A stretch of 33,461 nt of DNA from an uncultured Eubacterium sp. (GCA_900548465.1 URKY01000027.1:1-33461); one strand, 5' to 3'. Positions 14,477 through 23,062 are shown, counted from the stretch's first letter. Notes: generated by a model not told the origin, from the sequence alone. Program-made: numbers and translations.

Positions 14477-16252
14477 TTAAATTAATTTTTCCATTTCATC
14501 AAGAAGTTCCTCAAATAATTTCAGTGCCTGTTCTATTGGCTCTTTACTGTTCATATCCACTCCTGCCAGTTTTAAAAGGTCAATTGGATCTTTTGAATTT
14601 CCACCTGTCAGGAATTTCATATAGTCTTCAACTCCCTTTTCTTTTTCCTTCATTATTTTACGGGACAATGCTATTGCCGCTGACATTCCTGTAGCATACT
14701 GGTAAACATAAAAAGGATTATAGAAATGAGGTATTCTAGCCCATTCAAGTGCAATTTCCTCATCCAGCACTATATTTTCACCAAAGTAAAGTTTGTTCAA
14801 ACCATAATATACTTTACAAAGTACATCACTTGTTAATGTTTCACCTTTTTCTGCCATGGCATGAGTTATTTTCTCAAACTCTGCAAACATTGTCTGTCTA
14901 TAAAGTGTTCCCTTAAACTGCTCTAAGAAGTGATTGATTAAATATGCTCTTGTCTTCTTGTCTTCAGTCTTTCCTAATAAATAATGGATCAGCAGAGACT
15001 CATTACAGGTTGATGCCACTTCTGCCACAAATATTTTGTATCCTGCATTAATATAAGGCTGATTTTTGTCAGAATAATATGAATGCAAGGCATGGCCCAT
15101 TTCATGAGCCAAAGTAAATACGTGGTCTAATGTTCCGTGGTAATTCAACAAAACATATGGATGAGTACCGTAGGCTCCCCATGAATAAGCTCCGCTTCTC
15201 TTGCCTTCATTCTCGTAAATATCTATCCATCGGTTGTCAAAGCCTTCCTGAAGTTTTTCCAGATATTCTTTTCCCATCGGTGCAAGACCTTCTTTAACCA
15301 TTTTCTTTGCTTCATCAAAAGAATATTTTTTATCCGGAACATCAACTATTGGTGCGTAAATGTCATACATATGAAGTTCATCTACTTTAAGGGCTTTCTT
15401 TCTCAAATCAACATATCGATACATCAAATCCATATGCGCGTGAACTGTTTCTATAAGATTATCGTATACACTTTCCGGTACATTTGCAGAATCCAGATAC
15501 ATTGCTCTTGTAGATGAATAGTTTCTCACATCTGCGAAAAAGCATGCCTGTTCTACATTTGCATTGAATGTAGCAGCAATTGTATTTTTCATACTGCCAT
15601 AAGTATTGTATACTCCCTTAAATGCTTTCTTTCTTAATTCCCTGTCTGTTCCTGACATTATTGGAATAAAGTTTCCATGAGTAATTTTTATTTTTTCTCC
15701 GTTGTTTTCAATTTCAGGAAAATCAATGTCAGCACCATTATACATTGAATAAATATTTTCCGGTGCTGAAGACATTTTTCTGCTTTTTGCCAGAATTTCT
15801 TCTGTTTTCTTATCTAAAGTATGTTCCTTACTTCTTAATATCTCGCTTATATATCTTCTGTAATCTGTAAGTCTCTCATCCTCTAACCAGCTTTTAAGAA
15901 CATTCTCATCCATATTCAATATTTCAGGTTCAAAAAATGAAGCTGCCCCTGAAAGACTTATTACAAGGTTCTGTGCCTTTCCGGCATATGCCTGATATTT
16001 GGCATTTGACATATCCTGATGATATTTCTGATTTGAATAAACATATAATTTTTCTGCCAGGTTATTAACCTTATCATTAAACAATAGATAGGTTATTAAC
16101 TCTTCTTTATTTTCAGTTATCTTATTTTCATATTCCGGATACTTTTTCAAAGCCTCAGACACTTTTTCGTAATCCTTCTCCCATTGTTCATCACTCTCAA
16201 ACATATCTTCAAGTCGCCATGTATAACTAATGTCCTGTTCTTCCCTCTTCAT
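14477..16252 (-). CDS. pepF: Oligoendopeptidase F (M3B)
   Basis: The 591-aa protein spans the full M3B family length. The zinc-binding HEMGH (383-387) sits in TLAHEMGHALHSYYSDKN, with the third ligand Glu411 in FVAEVASTCNE. The C-terminal HFYNPFYVYQYATG and the N-terminal PepF-type helical region (DMFESDEQWEKD) are both present. It is a cytoplasmic enzyme that cuts peptides of about 7-17 residues in peptide turnover. AAGGGAGGAC lies seven bases before the ATG. It leads a two-gene unit with the HAD phosphatase. Confidence 0.93.
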   Translation of the reverse strand: MKREEQDISYTWRLEDMFESDEQWEKDYEKVSEALKKYPEYENKITENKEELITYLLFNDKVNNLAEKLYVYSNQKYHQDMSNAKYQAYAGKAQNLVISLSGAASFFEPEILNMDENVLKSWLEDERLTDYRRYISEILRSKEHTLDKKTEEILAKSRKMSSAPENIYSMYNGADIDFPEIENNGEKIKITHGNFIPIMSGTDRELRKKAFKGVYNTYGSMKNTIAATFNANVEQACFFADVRNYSSTRAMYLDSANVPESVYDNLIETVHAHMDLMYRYVDLRKKALKVDELHMYDIYAPIVDVPDKKYSFDEAKKMVKEGLAPMGKEYLEKLQEGFDNRWIDIYENEGKRSGAYSWGAYGTHPYVLLNYHGTLDHVFTLAHEMGHALHSYYSDKNQPYINAGYKIFVAEVASTCNESLLIHYLLGKTEDKKTRAYLINHFLEQFKGTLYRQTMFAEFEKITHAMAEKGETLTSDVLCKVYYGLNKLYFGENIVLDEEIALEWARIPHFYNPFYVYQYATGMSAAIALSRKIMKEKEKGVEDYMKFLTGGNSKDPIDLLKLAGVDMNSKEPIEQALKLFEELLDEMEKLI

Positions 16253-16287
16253 TTTTTTGTCCTCCCTTTATAATATGTATTGCCCCC

Positions 16288-16303
16288 TCCCTTCGGCCGA
16301 GGG
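16288..16303. repeat. GC-rich imperfect palindrome upstream of pepF
   Basis: CCCTTCGGCCGAGGG forms a compact stem around CGGCCG in an otherwise AT-rich spacer, about 36 bases before the pepF start and upstream of its TATTATAAA-like -10 region. It could be an operator or a short dispersed repeat. I cannot tell which. Confidence 0.4.
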
Positions 16304-16326
16304 CTATTCGTCGGAAACATTTAAAG

Positions 16327-16350
16327 AAAATGAACTTCGTTCATTTTGTT
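16327..16350 (-). terminator. Hairpin terminator after the AEC transporter gene
   Basis: The stem AAAATGAAC with GTTCATTTT has a three-base loop and, on the minus strand, is followed by CTTTAAA. It begins about 6 bases after the stop codon of the transporter. The T tract is weak. Confidence 0.55.
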
Positions 16351-16355
16351 TACTC

Positions 16356-17303
16356 CTATAAATAACCTAAACATCTAAGGATGTATATAATTGCTGTAAT
16401 TGTAAAAGCTGAAAATAATGTTGTTAAAACAATTACACTGCTTGTAAGCGTTCCTTCTGATTTCATATTTTTCGCCATTATGTATGAGCTTGGTGTAGTC
16501 GGTGAGCCAAGCATTATTACTATTGCCATTAACTTCTGGTCTCTAAATCCAAGTGCTATTGCAATGGGAAGGAATATAACTGACCATCCCACAAGCTTTA
16601 ATGCTGTGGCAATGACTGCCGGTTTTACTTTTTCAATCGCTTTTCCTATTTCAAAGCTTCCACCTATAGCCAACAGTGCCAACGGGGTAGTTATTTTTGC
16701 CAGACTTCCAATTGTGTTATCAATCATAACAGGAAATTTTACTTTCAATGCGGACAAAATCACACCAATTACTATTCCCAAAATAATAGGATTTGTTACT
16801 ATTCCCTTTAAAGTTTTCGCAAGGGTGTTTTCCTGAGATGCGCCTTTTTGAGGACACTCCACCGTAAGTATTATTACGGAATAAATGTTGTAGATTGGCA
16901 CTGCCCCGATTATCATAAGGGGAACCATGCCTGTAGTTCCGTAAATATTTAATACAAATGCTGCTCCCAATATTGCTGCACTGCTTCGGTATGATGCCTG
17001 AACAAATTCTGCCACGATACTCTTGTCCTTCAGCAAAAGTTTCGCCCCTATGGTTGTTCCAAGACAGCACACTATAGTTACGATTGCGCAATAAAGAACA
17101 TATTTTACCTCAAAATTTTCTCCAAAATCGTTATTCATCATGTCCTGAATAAGGAGCAATGGCAATGTAACCGTGAAGGTGATTTTATTTGCGGATTTAA
17201 TAAATCCTTCAGTTATCCAGCCCCATTTTTTAAATATGTATCCTGCAACAATTACGAAAAATACAGGTAATGTTGCATTTAAACTATATATAAGATTATC
17301 CAT
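16356..17303 (-). CDS. AEC-family (auxin efflux carrier type) permease
   Basis: The 315-aa membrane protein shows about ten hydrophobic helices and the AEC pattern. The N-terminus has LPVFFVIVAGYIFKKWGWI. Helix 2 has TFTVTLPLLLIQDMM. The middle of the protein carries NPIILGIVIGVILSAL and ITTPLALLAIGGSF, and near the end comes MLGSPTTPSSYIMAKNM. Bacterial members move dicarboxylates such as malate or malonate, or other small anions; the substrate here is unknown. It is preceded by AGGAAAGCG and lies 142 bases downstream of nfo. The intervening AT-rich spacer may hold its own promoter. Confidence 0.88.
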   Translation of the reverse strand: MDNLIYSLNATLPVFFVIVAGYIFKKWGWITEGFIKSANKITFTVTLPLLLIQDMMNNDFGENFEVKYVLYCAIVTIVCCLGTTIGAKLLLKDKSIVAEFVQASYRSSAAILGAAFVLNIYGTTGMVPLMIIGAVPIYNIYSVIILTVECPQKGASQENTLAKTLKGIVTNPIILGIVIGVILSALKVKFPVMIDNTIGSLAKITTPLALLAIGGSFEIGKAIEKVKPAVIATALKLVGWSVIFLPIAIALGFRDQKLMAIVIMLGSPTTPSSYIMAKNMKSEGTLTSSVIVLTTLFSAFTITAIIYILRCLGYL

Positions 17304-17445
17304 TTTTATTCGCTTTCCTATGTTATGTCTTTTTATTTATTCTGTTCATACTTGTTCTTTTTATAATTATACTATTTTTTCTTTCTATCTTTTGTCTTTC
17401 TACTTGTTGCTTTTCTGTTTTTTTGCGACAGTATCTGTCGGTAGT

Positions 17446-18351
17446 TTATTTGTTATCTGCCAAAATTTGTCTTTGCATTTCCGGGTTAAATTTTCCTTCC
17501 CTTAACATTTCGATTTCGTATTTGTAAGGCGCATATGCCTTCTTTTTATTTTCTTCATCCTTAATATAAGGAGTTTCAAGAATTTTTGGAACATTCTCAA
17601 ACTCTTTCAGATAAACAATCTCTTTTAAAGTGTCAAAACCAATGTTTCCAAAACCGATATTTTCATGTCTGTCTTTTGATGCTCCGCATGTATTTTTGCT
17701 GTCGTTAATATGGAACACGGCAATCTGATCCTTACCGATAACTTTGTCAAACTGTTCCAATGTTCCGCTTAAATCATTTACCAAATCATATCCACTGTCA
17801 TTTACGTGACATGTATCAAAACATACACGCAACTTGTCATTGTGAACTACTCCGTCATATATTCTGGCAAGTTCTTCAAAGTTTCTTCCTATTTCACTGC
17901 CTTTTCCTGCCATTGTTTCAAGTGCAACATAAACATTGGTGTCTTTTGTCAGGACATTATTTAATCCACATACAATCTGATTGATTCCTGCATCTACTCC
18001 TGCGCCAACATGGGAACCGGGATGTAAAACCATGACCTTACTGCCCATTGCCTCTGTTCTCTCTAATTCTGTCGCCAAAAACTTTTCCGCAATTTCATAT
18101 GTTTCAGGCTTAATGGTATTACCTAAATTTATAATATATGGGGCATGAATAATAATCTCTTCAATATTATGCTCTTTCATATATTCCCATGCCTCTTTTA
18201 TTTTTAATTCACTAACTTCTTTTCTTCTTGTATTTTGCGGTGCCCCCGTATATGCCATAAATACGTTTGCTCCGTATGAATATGCTTCCTTAGCCGAACC
18301 TAAAAGCATATCCTTTCCACTCATTCCAACATGTGATCCTATCTTTAACAT
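17446..18351 (-). CDS. nfo: Deoxyribonuclease IV (AP endonuclease, Nfo family)
   Basis: The 301-aa protein begins [16 protein letters not shown], typical of endonuclease IV, and contains zinc-ligand segments of the TIM-barrel fold. These include [65 protein letters not shown] with DRHENIGFG, and [13 protein letters not shown]. It cleaves DNA 5' to abasic sites in base-excision repair. Its length is slightly above the usual 280 aa because of a short C-terminal tail. AAAGGAATATAAAA precedes the ATG. It is divergent from the GNAT gene at 18463. Confidence 0.93.
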   Translation of the reverse strand: MLKIGSHVGMSGKDMLLGSAKEAYSYGANVFMAYTGAPQNTRRKEVSELKIKEAWEYMKEHNIEEIIIHAPYIINLGNTIKPETYEIAEKFLATELERTEAMGSKVMVLHPGSHVGAGVDAGINQIVCGLNNVLTKDTNVYVALETMAGKGSEIGRNFEELARIYDGVVHNDKLRVCFDTCHVNDSGYDLVNDLSGTLEQFDKVIGKDQIAVFHINDSKNTCGASKDRHENIGFGNIGFDTLKEIVYLKEFENVPKILETPYIKDEENKKKAYAPYKYEIEMLREGKFNPEMQRQILADNK

Positions 18352-18462
18352 TTTTATATTCCTTTCATTCCTATAGTCTTTGTCAATGCCTTTTTAATAT
18401 ACCACACCTGCTGTATTTTTTCTATTTTCTTTGCTATACTTTATAAAAGGAGGCTTTAATAT

Positions 18463-19230
18463 ATGAAAGACATTGTTATAAAGAAATTTTACGAAATAGA
18501 TAAGAAATTATTTGATATATGTTACCACGAAACCTGGCAATTATGCTGTGATTTTGACGGCATTAATGATCATCCGAATTTCCTCGAAGATGATTTTTCA
18601 TTGTACATGGATAAACCCTGCCTGTACTATGCCCTTGATGTTTCCACAGGAACTCCTGTAGGACATCTTGCATTATATATGGAAGGGGATGACACTGTTG
18701 AAATCAATTTGTTAATCCGCCCTCAATACAGAAACCGTGGAATTGCCAGAGAATTATTTAACCTGTTTTCGTCAGATTACAAAGGTTATACTATTTCTCT
18801 CCCTGTTTCTTCTAAAAACAAATCGGGTATAGCAATCGCAAAACATTTCGGCTTTGAATATGATTCAACTGAACATTTAATGGAATTAAATCTTGATGAT
18901 TATTCCGATATTTCAACCTCTAAAATTACTACTAAATACAGTAATCAGACATTTTTTGCCTATGCCACAGATATGAATGTAGGGGTTTGCAAAACTGAGG
19001 TTATTGCCAAAGATGTTATGTGCCTCTATGATATTCAAATTTTTGCTGAATATCGTGGTTACGGATATGGTACCGAGATGCTAAAAGCTGTTTTGGATGA
19101 ATTATCCAAAACATACTCCCGGGCTATTCTTCATGTGTCAAAAGAAAATGTTATCGCCTGTAACCTCTATGAGAAGCTTGGGTTTAAAATTGTAAAAAGT
19201 TGTACTTATTATAGTTATGATGTGAAGTAG
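18463..19230 (+). CDS. Tandem GNAT N-acetyltransferase
   Basis: The 255-aa protein contains two GNAT modules. The first has the acetyl-CoA loop INLLIRPQYRNRGIARELF (about 86-104). The second has IQIFAEYRGYGYGTEMLKAVLDE (motif A, about 190-212) and the C-terminal NVIACNLYEKLGFKIV pattern. Tandem GNATs often have one catalytic and one structural module. The second has the better Q/RxxGxG/A match (RGYGYG). AAAGGAGG lies nine bases before the ATG. The acceptor substrate is unknown. Its 3' end abuts the 72-bp repeat array. Confidence 0.85.
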   Translation: MKDIVIKKFYEIDKKLFDICYHETWQLCCDFDGINDHPNFLEDDFSLYMDKPCLYYALDVSTGTPVGHLALYMEGDDTVEINLLIRPQYRNRGIARELFNLFSSDYKGYTISLPVSSKNKSGIAIAKHFGFEYDSTEHLMELNLDDYSDISTSKITTKYSNQTFFAYATDMNVGVCKTEVIAKDVMCLYDIQIFAEYRGYGYGTEMLKAVLDELSKTYSRAILHVSKENVIACNLYEKLGFKIVKSCTYYSYDVK

Positions 19231-19247
19231 GAAGTTTTTAGGGCGAG

Positions 19248-19726
19248 TACACTATTGATTTATTTTGAACTTGCTTTTGCCTGTAATTTTGTTGGTTGAG
19301 AGTTTGTGCTTGAGATGAATACACCACAAATTTTATTTTAGCTTTTTTCTGCCCGTAATTTCGTCGGTCGTTATCTTGTACTGGGGATGGATACACCACA
19401 AATTTCATTTTAGCTTTTTTCTGCCCGTAATTTTCTCGGTTATTATCTTATCCTGAAGTTTAGTACACCACAGATTCCATTTTAGCTTGTTTCTGCCCGT
19501 ACTGTTTGTGGATTGAGAGCTTATACCGGAGATGAGTACACCACAAGCTTTGTTTTTGTTTGTCCCTGCCCGTACTTTTGTCTATTGTCAACTTGTACTT
19601 AGAATTAATACACTACAAGCTTCATTTTAGTATATATATACCCGTACTTTCGTCGGTCGTTATCTTGTACCAGAGATGAATACACCACAAATTTTATTTT
19701 ATCTCAATTATCCACCTGCTCGCGCC
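19248..19726. repeat. 72-bp degenerate tandem repeat array, six copies plus a partial
   Basis: The segment between the GNAT stop and the terminator of the CAP pseudogene is a regular array. The anchor TACAC(C/T)ACA, first copy diverged, begins at 19248, 19320, 19392, 19464, 19537, 19609 and 19681. Periods are therefore 72, 72, 72, 73, 72 and 72. Other shared blocks are CTGCCCGTA and TCGGTCGTTATCTTGTAC. The copies differ throughout, so there are no conserved-repeat/variable-spacer units as in CRISPR. Read on the minus strand, one frame gives a 24-residue repeat in most copies (VQDNDRR, YGQKKAK, FVVY), broken by stops in three units and a one-base insertion in one. This could be a dead repeat-coding sequence, a structural DNA/RNA array or a minisatellite. 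Confidence 0.85.
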
Positions 19727-19728
19727 AC

Positions 19729-19768
19729 AAAAAAAGTGTCCTATTTATGATTCCATAAATGCAACACA
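19729..19768 (-). terminator. Hairpin terminator after the CAP-domain pseudogene
   Basis: GTGT and ATTTATG (19736-19749) pair with CATAAAT and ACAC (19754-19767) around a short internal mismatch. On the minus strand this is followed by seven T residues. It begins about 9 bases beyond the pseudogene stop and isolates it from the repeat array. Confidence 0.75.
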
Positions 19769-19776
19769 TTTTTATT

Positions 19777-20075
19777 TTAGTACGTAAACAACTGTGTCCA
19801 ATATGTTCTTCCATTACTTCCTACATAATAGACAACACCTATATTCTTAAAATTAGGATTTAGAATATTTACTCTGTGTCCTGAACTGTTCATCCAACCA
19901 TTCATAACTTCTTCCGGACTTCTCTGTCCCCAGGCAATGTTTTCTCCTGCTCCCCTGCCGGTGTTGTAGTTAAATTCCCTCCTGTAGGCGGCTTCAATCC
20001 TAAACTGCCTCCACATACACCTACAATTGCTGTTATTATTACTGCTATAATTGATTGTTTAATTAGTACCTCCAT
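19777..20075 (-). pseudogene. Secreted CAP (SCP/PR1)-domain protein, internally deleted and frameshifted
   Basis: From the ATG at 20075, after AAGAAATGGAGG-type sequence, one frame encodes a signal peptide (KQSIIAVIITAIVGVCGGS) and a Pro/Thr linker, then meets a stop inside the CAP region. The +1 frame carries the C-terminal half of a CAP domain: AGENIAWGQRSPEEVMNGW, SSGHRVNILNPNFKNIGVVY and GRTYWTQLF, with the conserved GENIA, SSGHR and NPNFK motifs, and stops at 19777. The first half of the CAP domain is missing. The frames meet at roughly 19955. I infer a deletion that joined the signal sequence to the domain end out of frame. The leftover frame from ATG 20016 would give a 79-aa non-secreted product. 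Confidence 0.72.
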
Positions 20076-20081
20076 TTCTTA

Positions 20082-20113
20082 GTAACGCGTTACAAATGTT
20101 ACAAAAATGTTAC
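20082..20113 (-). promoter_or_regulatory. TGTAAC direct repeats and GTAACGCGTTAC palindrome before the CAP pseudogene
   Basis: Immediately upstream of the CAP start lie a perfect 12-base palindrome (20082-20093) and three GTTAC blocks beginning at 20089, 20098 and 20109. On the minus strand these are TGTAAC repeats spaced 11 and 9 bases. The layout resembles response-regulator or other dimer-binding sites. It may be a surviving operator of the dead gene. Confidence 0.4.
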
Positions 20114-20129
20114 AATCAAATACTAGCAC

Positions 20130-20201
20130 ACAGCCCATGGAGTTGCCACCCACAAAATATGGAAGGGCTGTTATTATCTTGAATTATTGCGTACAATAAT
20201 T
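20130..20201. other. Two hairpin-forming segments of unknown role
   Basis: ACAGCCC (20130-20136) pairs with GGGCTGT (20165-20171) across 28 bases that include further CCAT/ATGG complementarity. Next, AATTATTG (20182-20189) pairs perfectly with CAATAATT (20194-20201) around CGTA. No gene covers them. The second could be a weak terminator and the first a structured leader or relic. Confidence 0.35.
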
Positions 20202-20240
20202 TTGTTATGGAACTATTTTATCTAAGCTGGTTATAATCTG

Positions 20241-20403
20241 TTATTTACCAGACCTTTCAATTATATACAATTCTTCTACAATACCTGTATAGAAAAAGCC
20301 GTAATCTGTGGAGGTATACTCCGGGTCATTGCCGCTGAAAAAATAGCACTTATCCATGCACCTCTTTGTATGCAACAGGCACATGTATTTTGACCAAACG
20401 AAT
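20241..20403 (-). pseudogene. 3' scrap of an unidentified gene
   Basis: A minus-strand frame, open from about 20403, contains MDKCYFFSGNDPEYTS and then DYGFFYTGIVEELYII, and ends ERSGK at a TAA (20241). The composition is protein-like and the frame is closed upstream by a stop. No family was recognised. It fits the picture of a gene graveyard between the CAP pseudogene and the RNA methyltransferase. Confidence 0.4.
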
Positions 20404-20512
20404 TAAACATCCTTGTATTTGGGCTGATATTTAATCTGATTTGTCTGTCGAATCTGTTACCTGTATTGGATTCAGTATTATATGACAATGAATTTAAACA
20501 GTTCGCAGGATT

Positions 20513-21334
20513 TTATTTACATCCTAACTGCCAGAATGCCACTGCACTTGCAGCGGCCACGTTCAGAGAATCAACTCCGTGGGACATTGGTATTTTTACT
20601 GTGTAATCACAATTTTCAATTGTCTCATGAAGCAGTCCTTCTCCTTCTGTTCCAAGAATTATTGCCAGTTTTTCTTCTGACATTAACTGCTCATTATCTA
20701 TGCTTACGGAATTGTCAGTAAGTGCCATTGCTGCGGTTTTAAAACCAAGGTTCTTCATGATTTTCATGCCGTCCTCAGGCCAATCGTCGTGAGAATCAAA
20801 AAATGTCCACGGCACCTGGAATACCGTTCCCATACTGACTCTGATTGCCCTTCGGTATAGAGGGTTGCTGCAGCCCTTTGTAAGAATAACCCCATCAATT
20901 CCAAGAGCTGCTGCGGAACGAAAAATCGCACCGACATTTGTTGGATTCATTACATTTTCAAGTATGGCTATTCTCTTTGCCCCACTGCAGATTTCATTTA
21001 CGCTTTTCATTTCAGGTCTGTGCATGGCACAAAGCATACCTCTTGTCAGTTTAAATCCGGTAAGCTTAGTTAATACATCAAACTCTGCTGTATATATTGG
21101 AATTTCACCACATCTCTCAAGAATTGGTTTTCCTTCACCATTTATGTGCTTATGTTCTATCAATACTGAAATTGGAACACATCCAAAATCCAGGGCTCTT
21201 TCTATAACTTTTGGACTTTCTGCTATAAAAATACCACCGTTCTTTCCAAATCCATTTAATAATTCTGCCTCTTTAAGACGGGCATATACATCCAGTTCTT
21301 TGGCATCAAAATCTGTAATTTCTATAATATTCAC
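20513..21334 (-). CDS. SpoU/TrmH-family RNA 2'-O-methyltransferase
   Basis: The start is a GTG at 21334, five bases after GTGAGG. The 273-aa protein has an N-terminal substrate-binding domain (FIAESPKVIERALDFG). The C-terminal SPOUT knot carries the three family motifs: ENVMNPTNVGAIFRSAAALG (motif 1), ILGTEGEGL (motif 2) and IPMSHGVDSLNVAAASAVAFW (motif 3). Such enzymes methylate ribose 2'-OH in tRNA or rRNA using S-adenosylmethionine. The exact target (TrmH-, RlmB- or TsnR-like) cannot be told from the motifs. It lies 15 bases downstream of a GNAT gene, which implies one transcript. Confidence 0.9.
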   Translation of the reverse strand: MNIIEITDFDAKELDVYARLKEAELLNGFGKNGGIFIAESPKVIERALDFGCVPISVLIEHKHINGEGKPILERCGEIPIYTAEFDVLTKLTGFKLTRGMLCAMHRPEMKSVNEICSGAKRIAILENVMNPTNVGAIFRSAAALGIDGVILTKGCSNPLYRRAIRVSMGTVFQVPWTFFDSHDDWPEDGMKIMKNLGFKTAAMALTDNSVSIDNEQLMSEEKLAIILGTEGEGLLHETIENCDYTVKIPMSHGVDSLNVAAASAVAFWQLGCK

Positions 21335-21349
21335 TTTTACCTCACTCCC

Positions 21350-21847
21350 CTACACTTCTTTGTAGTATACACATATGTCTTCGTAACTGCCGTCCTTTAA
21401 TCTAAATCCTTTTGGAATTGTTCCAAGACACTTAAATCCTAGTCTTTCATATAAATGTTTTGCGTGAACATTGGTTGCCACAACGGCATTAAACTGTAAT
21501 ATTCTAAACTCTGCCTCGTGTGCTTTATGAATGCAGTCGCGAACCAATTTTTCTCCAATATGCTGTCCTCTAATTCCTGATGATACAGCAAAACTTGCAT
21601 TACTTATATGTCCGCAACGTCCCACATTATTTGGATGTAGTATGTACAACCCAAGAATCATTCCTGTATTTTTATCCTCAGCCACACCACAGTATGTCTG
21701 GGAACCAAAAAAGTCTTTTCCATTCTCATCTGTCAGATATTCCTCCTGAGGAAATGCCACTGCCTCCTCAACTACTTCATTCCAAATGGATATCATTGCA
21801 GGAATATCCCTGTCATTATATTTTCTTACTTCAATATTCATTTCCAT
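21350..21847 (-). CDS. GNAT-family N-acetyltransferase
   Basis: I place the start at 21847 (MEMNIEVRKYND, 165 aa), seven bases after GAGAGG. An ATG seven codons upstream has a weaker site. Motif A reads SFAVSSGIRGQHIGEKLVRDCIHKA, with the acetyl-CoA loop RGQHIG. The C-terminal block NVHAKHLYERLGFKCLGTIP and the ending DGSYEDICVYYKEV are typical of the phosphinothricin/yhbS-like GNAT branch. The acceptor is unknown. It precedes the SpoU methyltransferase in an apparent operon. Confidence 0.87.
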   Translation of the reverse strand: MEMNIEVRKYNDRDIPAMISIWNEVVEEAVAFPQEEYLTDENGKDFFGSQTYCGVAEDKNTGMILGLYILHPNNVGRCGHISNASFAVSSGIRGQHIGEKLVRDCIHKAHEAEFRILQFNAVVATNVHAKHLYERLGFKCLGTIPKGFRLKDGSYEDICVYYKEV

Positions 21848-21934
21848 AATTCTGCCTCTCGCTTTCATGATATTTACCTGTATATATTATATCTTATTAT
21901 GAAAAAAAAAAACTTTTTTAGCCTTTAGTTAAAG

Positions 21935-21963
21935 TTGAATTTTGTTTTCATATCTTCTATAAT
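21935..21963 (+). promoter_or_regulatory. Promoter of the Gfo/Idh/MocA gene
   Basis: TTGAAT (21935-21940) and a perfect TATAAT (21958-21963) are separated by 17 bases and lie 37 bases before the start codon with its CGGAGG site. Confidence 0.65.
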
Positions 21964-22000
21964 TTTTATATAATAAGATGTAATTTACGGAGGATATATT

Positions 22001-22981
22001 ATGGTAAGAATTGCTACGATAGGAACTAATTTTGTTGTGGACTGGTTTCTTAAAGCGGGACTTAAATGTAAAGATTTTTCTTATGTTGGAACATATTCAA
22101 GGGATTTCCAAAAAGGTGAAACGTTTTCGAAAAAGCATAATGGAAAGTTGATTTTTACGAATTTAAATGAATTGGCCAACAGTAATGAAATTGATGCAGT
22201 GTACATTGCAAGCCCCAATAGTCTCCACTACTCTCAGGCAAAACTTATGATTGAGCATGGGAAACATGTTTTAATTGAAAAAACAATTACCAGCAATCTT
22301 AAAGAACTGGAGGATTTAGTCTCATTGTCAAAGAAACATAACGTGGTTATTATGGAAGCCATGCGAAATGTTTTTGGACCGGGGTTTAAAGCTATACAGG
22401 ATTCCATCCCAAAGATTGCCCCGGTGCGAAGAGTTTCATTTCAATACTGCCAGTATTCCTCCCGCTATGATAAATTTAAGTCAGGAATTATCGAAAACGC
22501 CTTTAACAAAAATTTTTCAAACGGGTCTCTTACGGACATTGGAGTGTACTGCATTCATCCGCTGGTTAAATTATTCGGACTTCCTGAGGAAATATTTTCT
22601 CTTGCACAAATTCTCCCTAAAAGCATTGACGGTCAGGGAACTATGATTGCCAAATACAGCGACATGCTGGCAGAAGTGACTTATTCTAAAATAACTAATT
22701 CTATGCTTCCAAGTCAGATTCAAGGAGAAAAAGGTGCCATAATTATAAATAACATTCCTGAACCAAGAGAAGTGGAAATTATATATAATGATAGTACAAA
22801 AGAAAAAATTGATTTCGCACTTGACGAAGATGATATGATTTATGAAATACAGGAATGGCTCTCTCTAATTAATGAAGGAACATATAATGATAGAAATATC
22901 AGATATTCTCTTATGGCATTGAAGGTTATGGATAAAATAAGAAATCAGCAGGATATTGTTTTTCCTGCTGACTTAAAATAA
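22001..22981 (+). CDS. Gfo/Idh/MocA-family NAD(P)-dependent oxidoreductase
   Basis: The 326-aa protein begins with the Rossmann strand VRIATIGTNFVVDWFLKAG, where the usual GxGxxA fingerprint is replaced by GTNFVVDW, a variant known in this family. It continues with IDAVYIASPNSLHYSQAKLM and HGKHVLIEKTITSN, the EKP-like catalytic lysine segment with Thr in place of Pro. The second domain follows with SLTDIGVYCIHPLVKLFG. Members oxidise or reduce sugars, inositols and dihydrodiols; the substrate is unknown. CGGAGG lies eight bases before the ATG. The last 14 codons contain a 41-bp tandem duplication that extends past the stop. Confidence 0.88.
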   Translation: MVRIATIGTNFVVDWFLKAGLKCKDFSYVGTYSRDFQKGETFSKKHNGKLIFTNLNELANSNEIDAVYIASPNSLHYSQAKLMIEHGKHVLIEKTITSNLKELEDLVSLSKKHNVVIMEAMRNVFGPGFKAIQDSIPKIAPVRRVSFQYCQYSSRYDKFKSGIIENAFNKNFSNGSLTDIGVYCIHPLVKLFGLPEEIFSLAQILPKSIDGQGTMIAKYSDMLAEVTYSKITNSMLPSQIQGEKGAIIINNIPEPREVEIIYNDSTKEKIDFALDEDDMIYEIQEWLSLINEGTYNDRNIRYSLMALKVMDKIRNQQDIVFPADLK

Positions 22982-23023
22982 GAAATCAGCAGGATATTGT
23001 TTTTCCTGCTGACTTAAAATAAG
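22933..23023 (+). repeat. Perfect 41-bp tandem duplication carrying a hairpin and stop codon
   Basis: Bases 22933-22982 recur exactly 41 bases further on, ending at 23023. Each copy contains the end of the oxidoreductase gene, its stop, and a hairpin CAGCAGGA/TCCTGCTG (22946-22970 and 22987-23011) with a nine-base loop. Because the first copy keeps the stop, the protein is unaltered. The result is a doubled hairpin between two convergent genes. The hairpins lack a T tract, so termination strength is uncertain. Confidence 0.9.
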
Positions 23024-23062
23024 TGAGTTATAAAAAAGAGATAGGGAGTTATCACTATTGTA

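Noticed and set aside
19248..19726. CRISPR array
   Set aside because: Similarity runs through the whole 72-bp unit; there are no short conserved repeats separated by unrelated spacers, and no cas genes nearby.
20276..20488. 70-aa minus-strand open frame
   Set aside because: It has no ribosome site or family resemblance; the neighbouring frame ending at 20241 looks more like a real protein tail.
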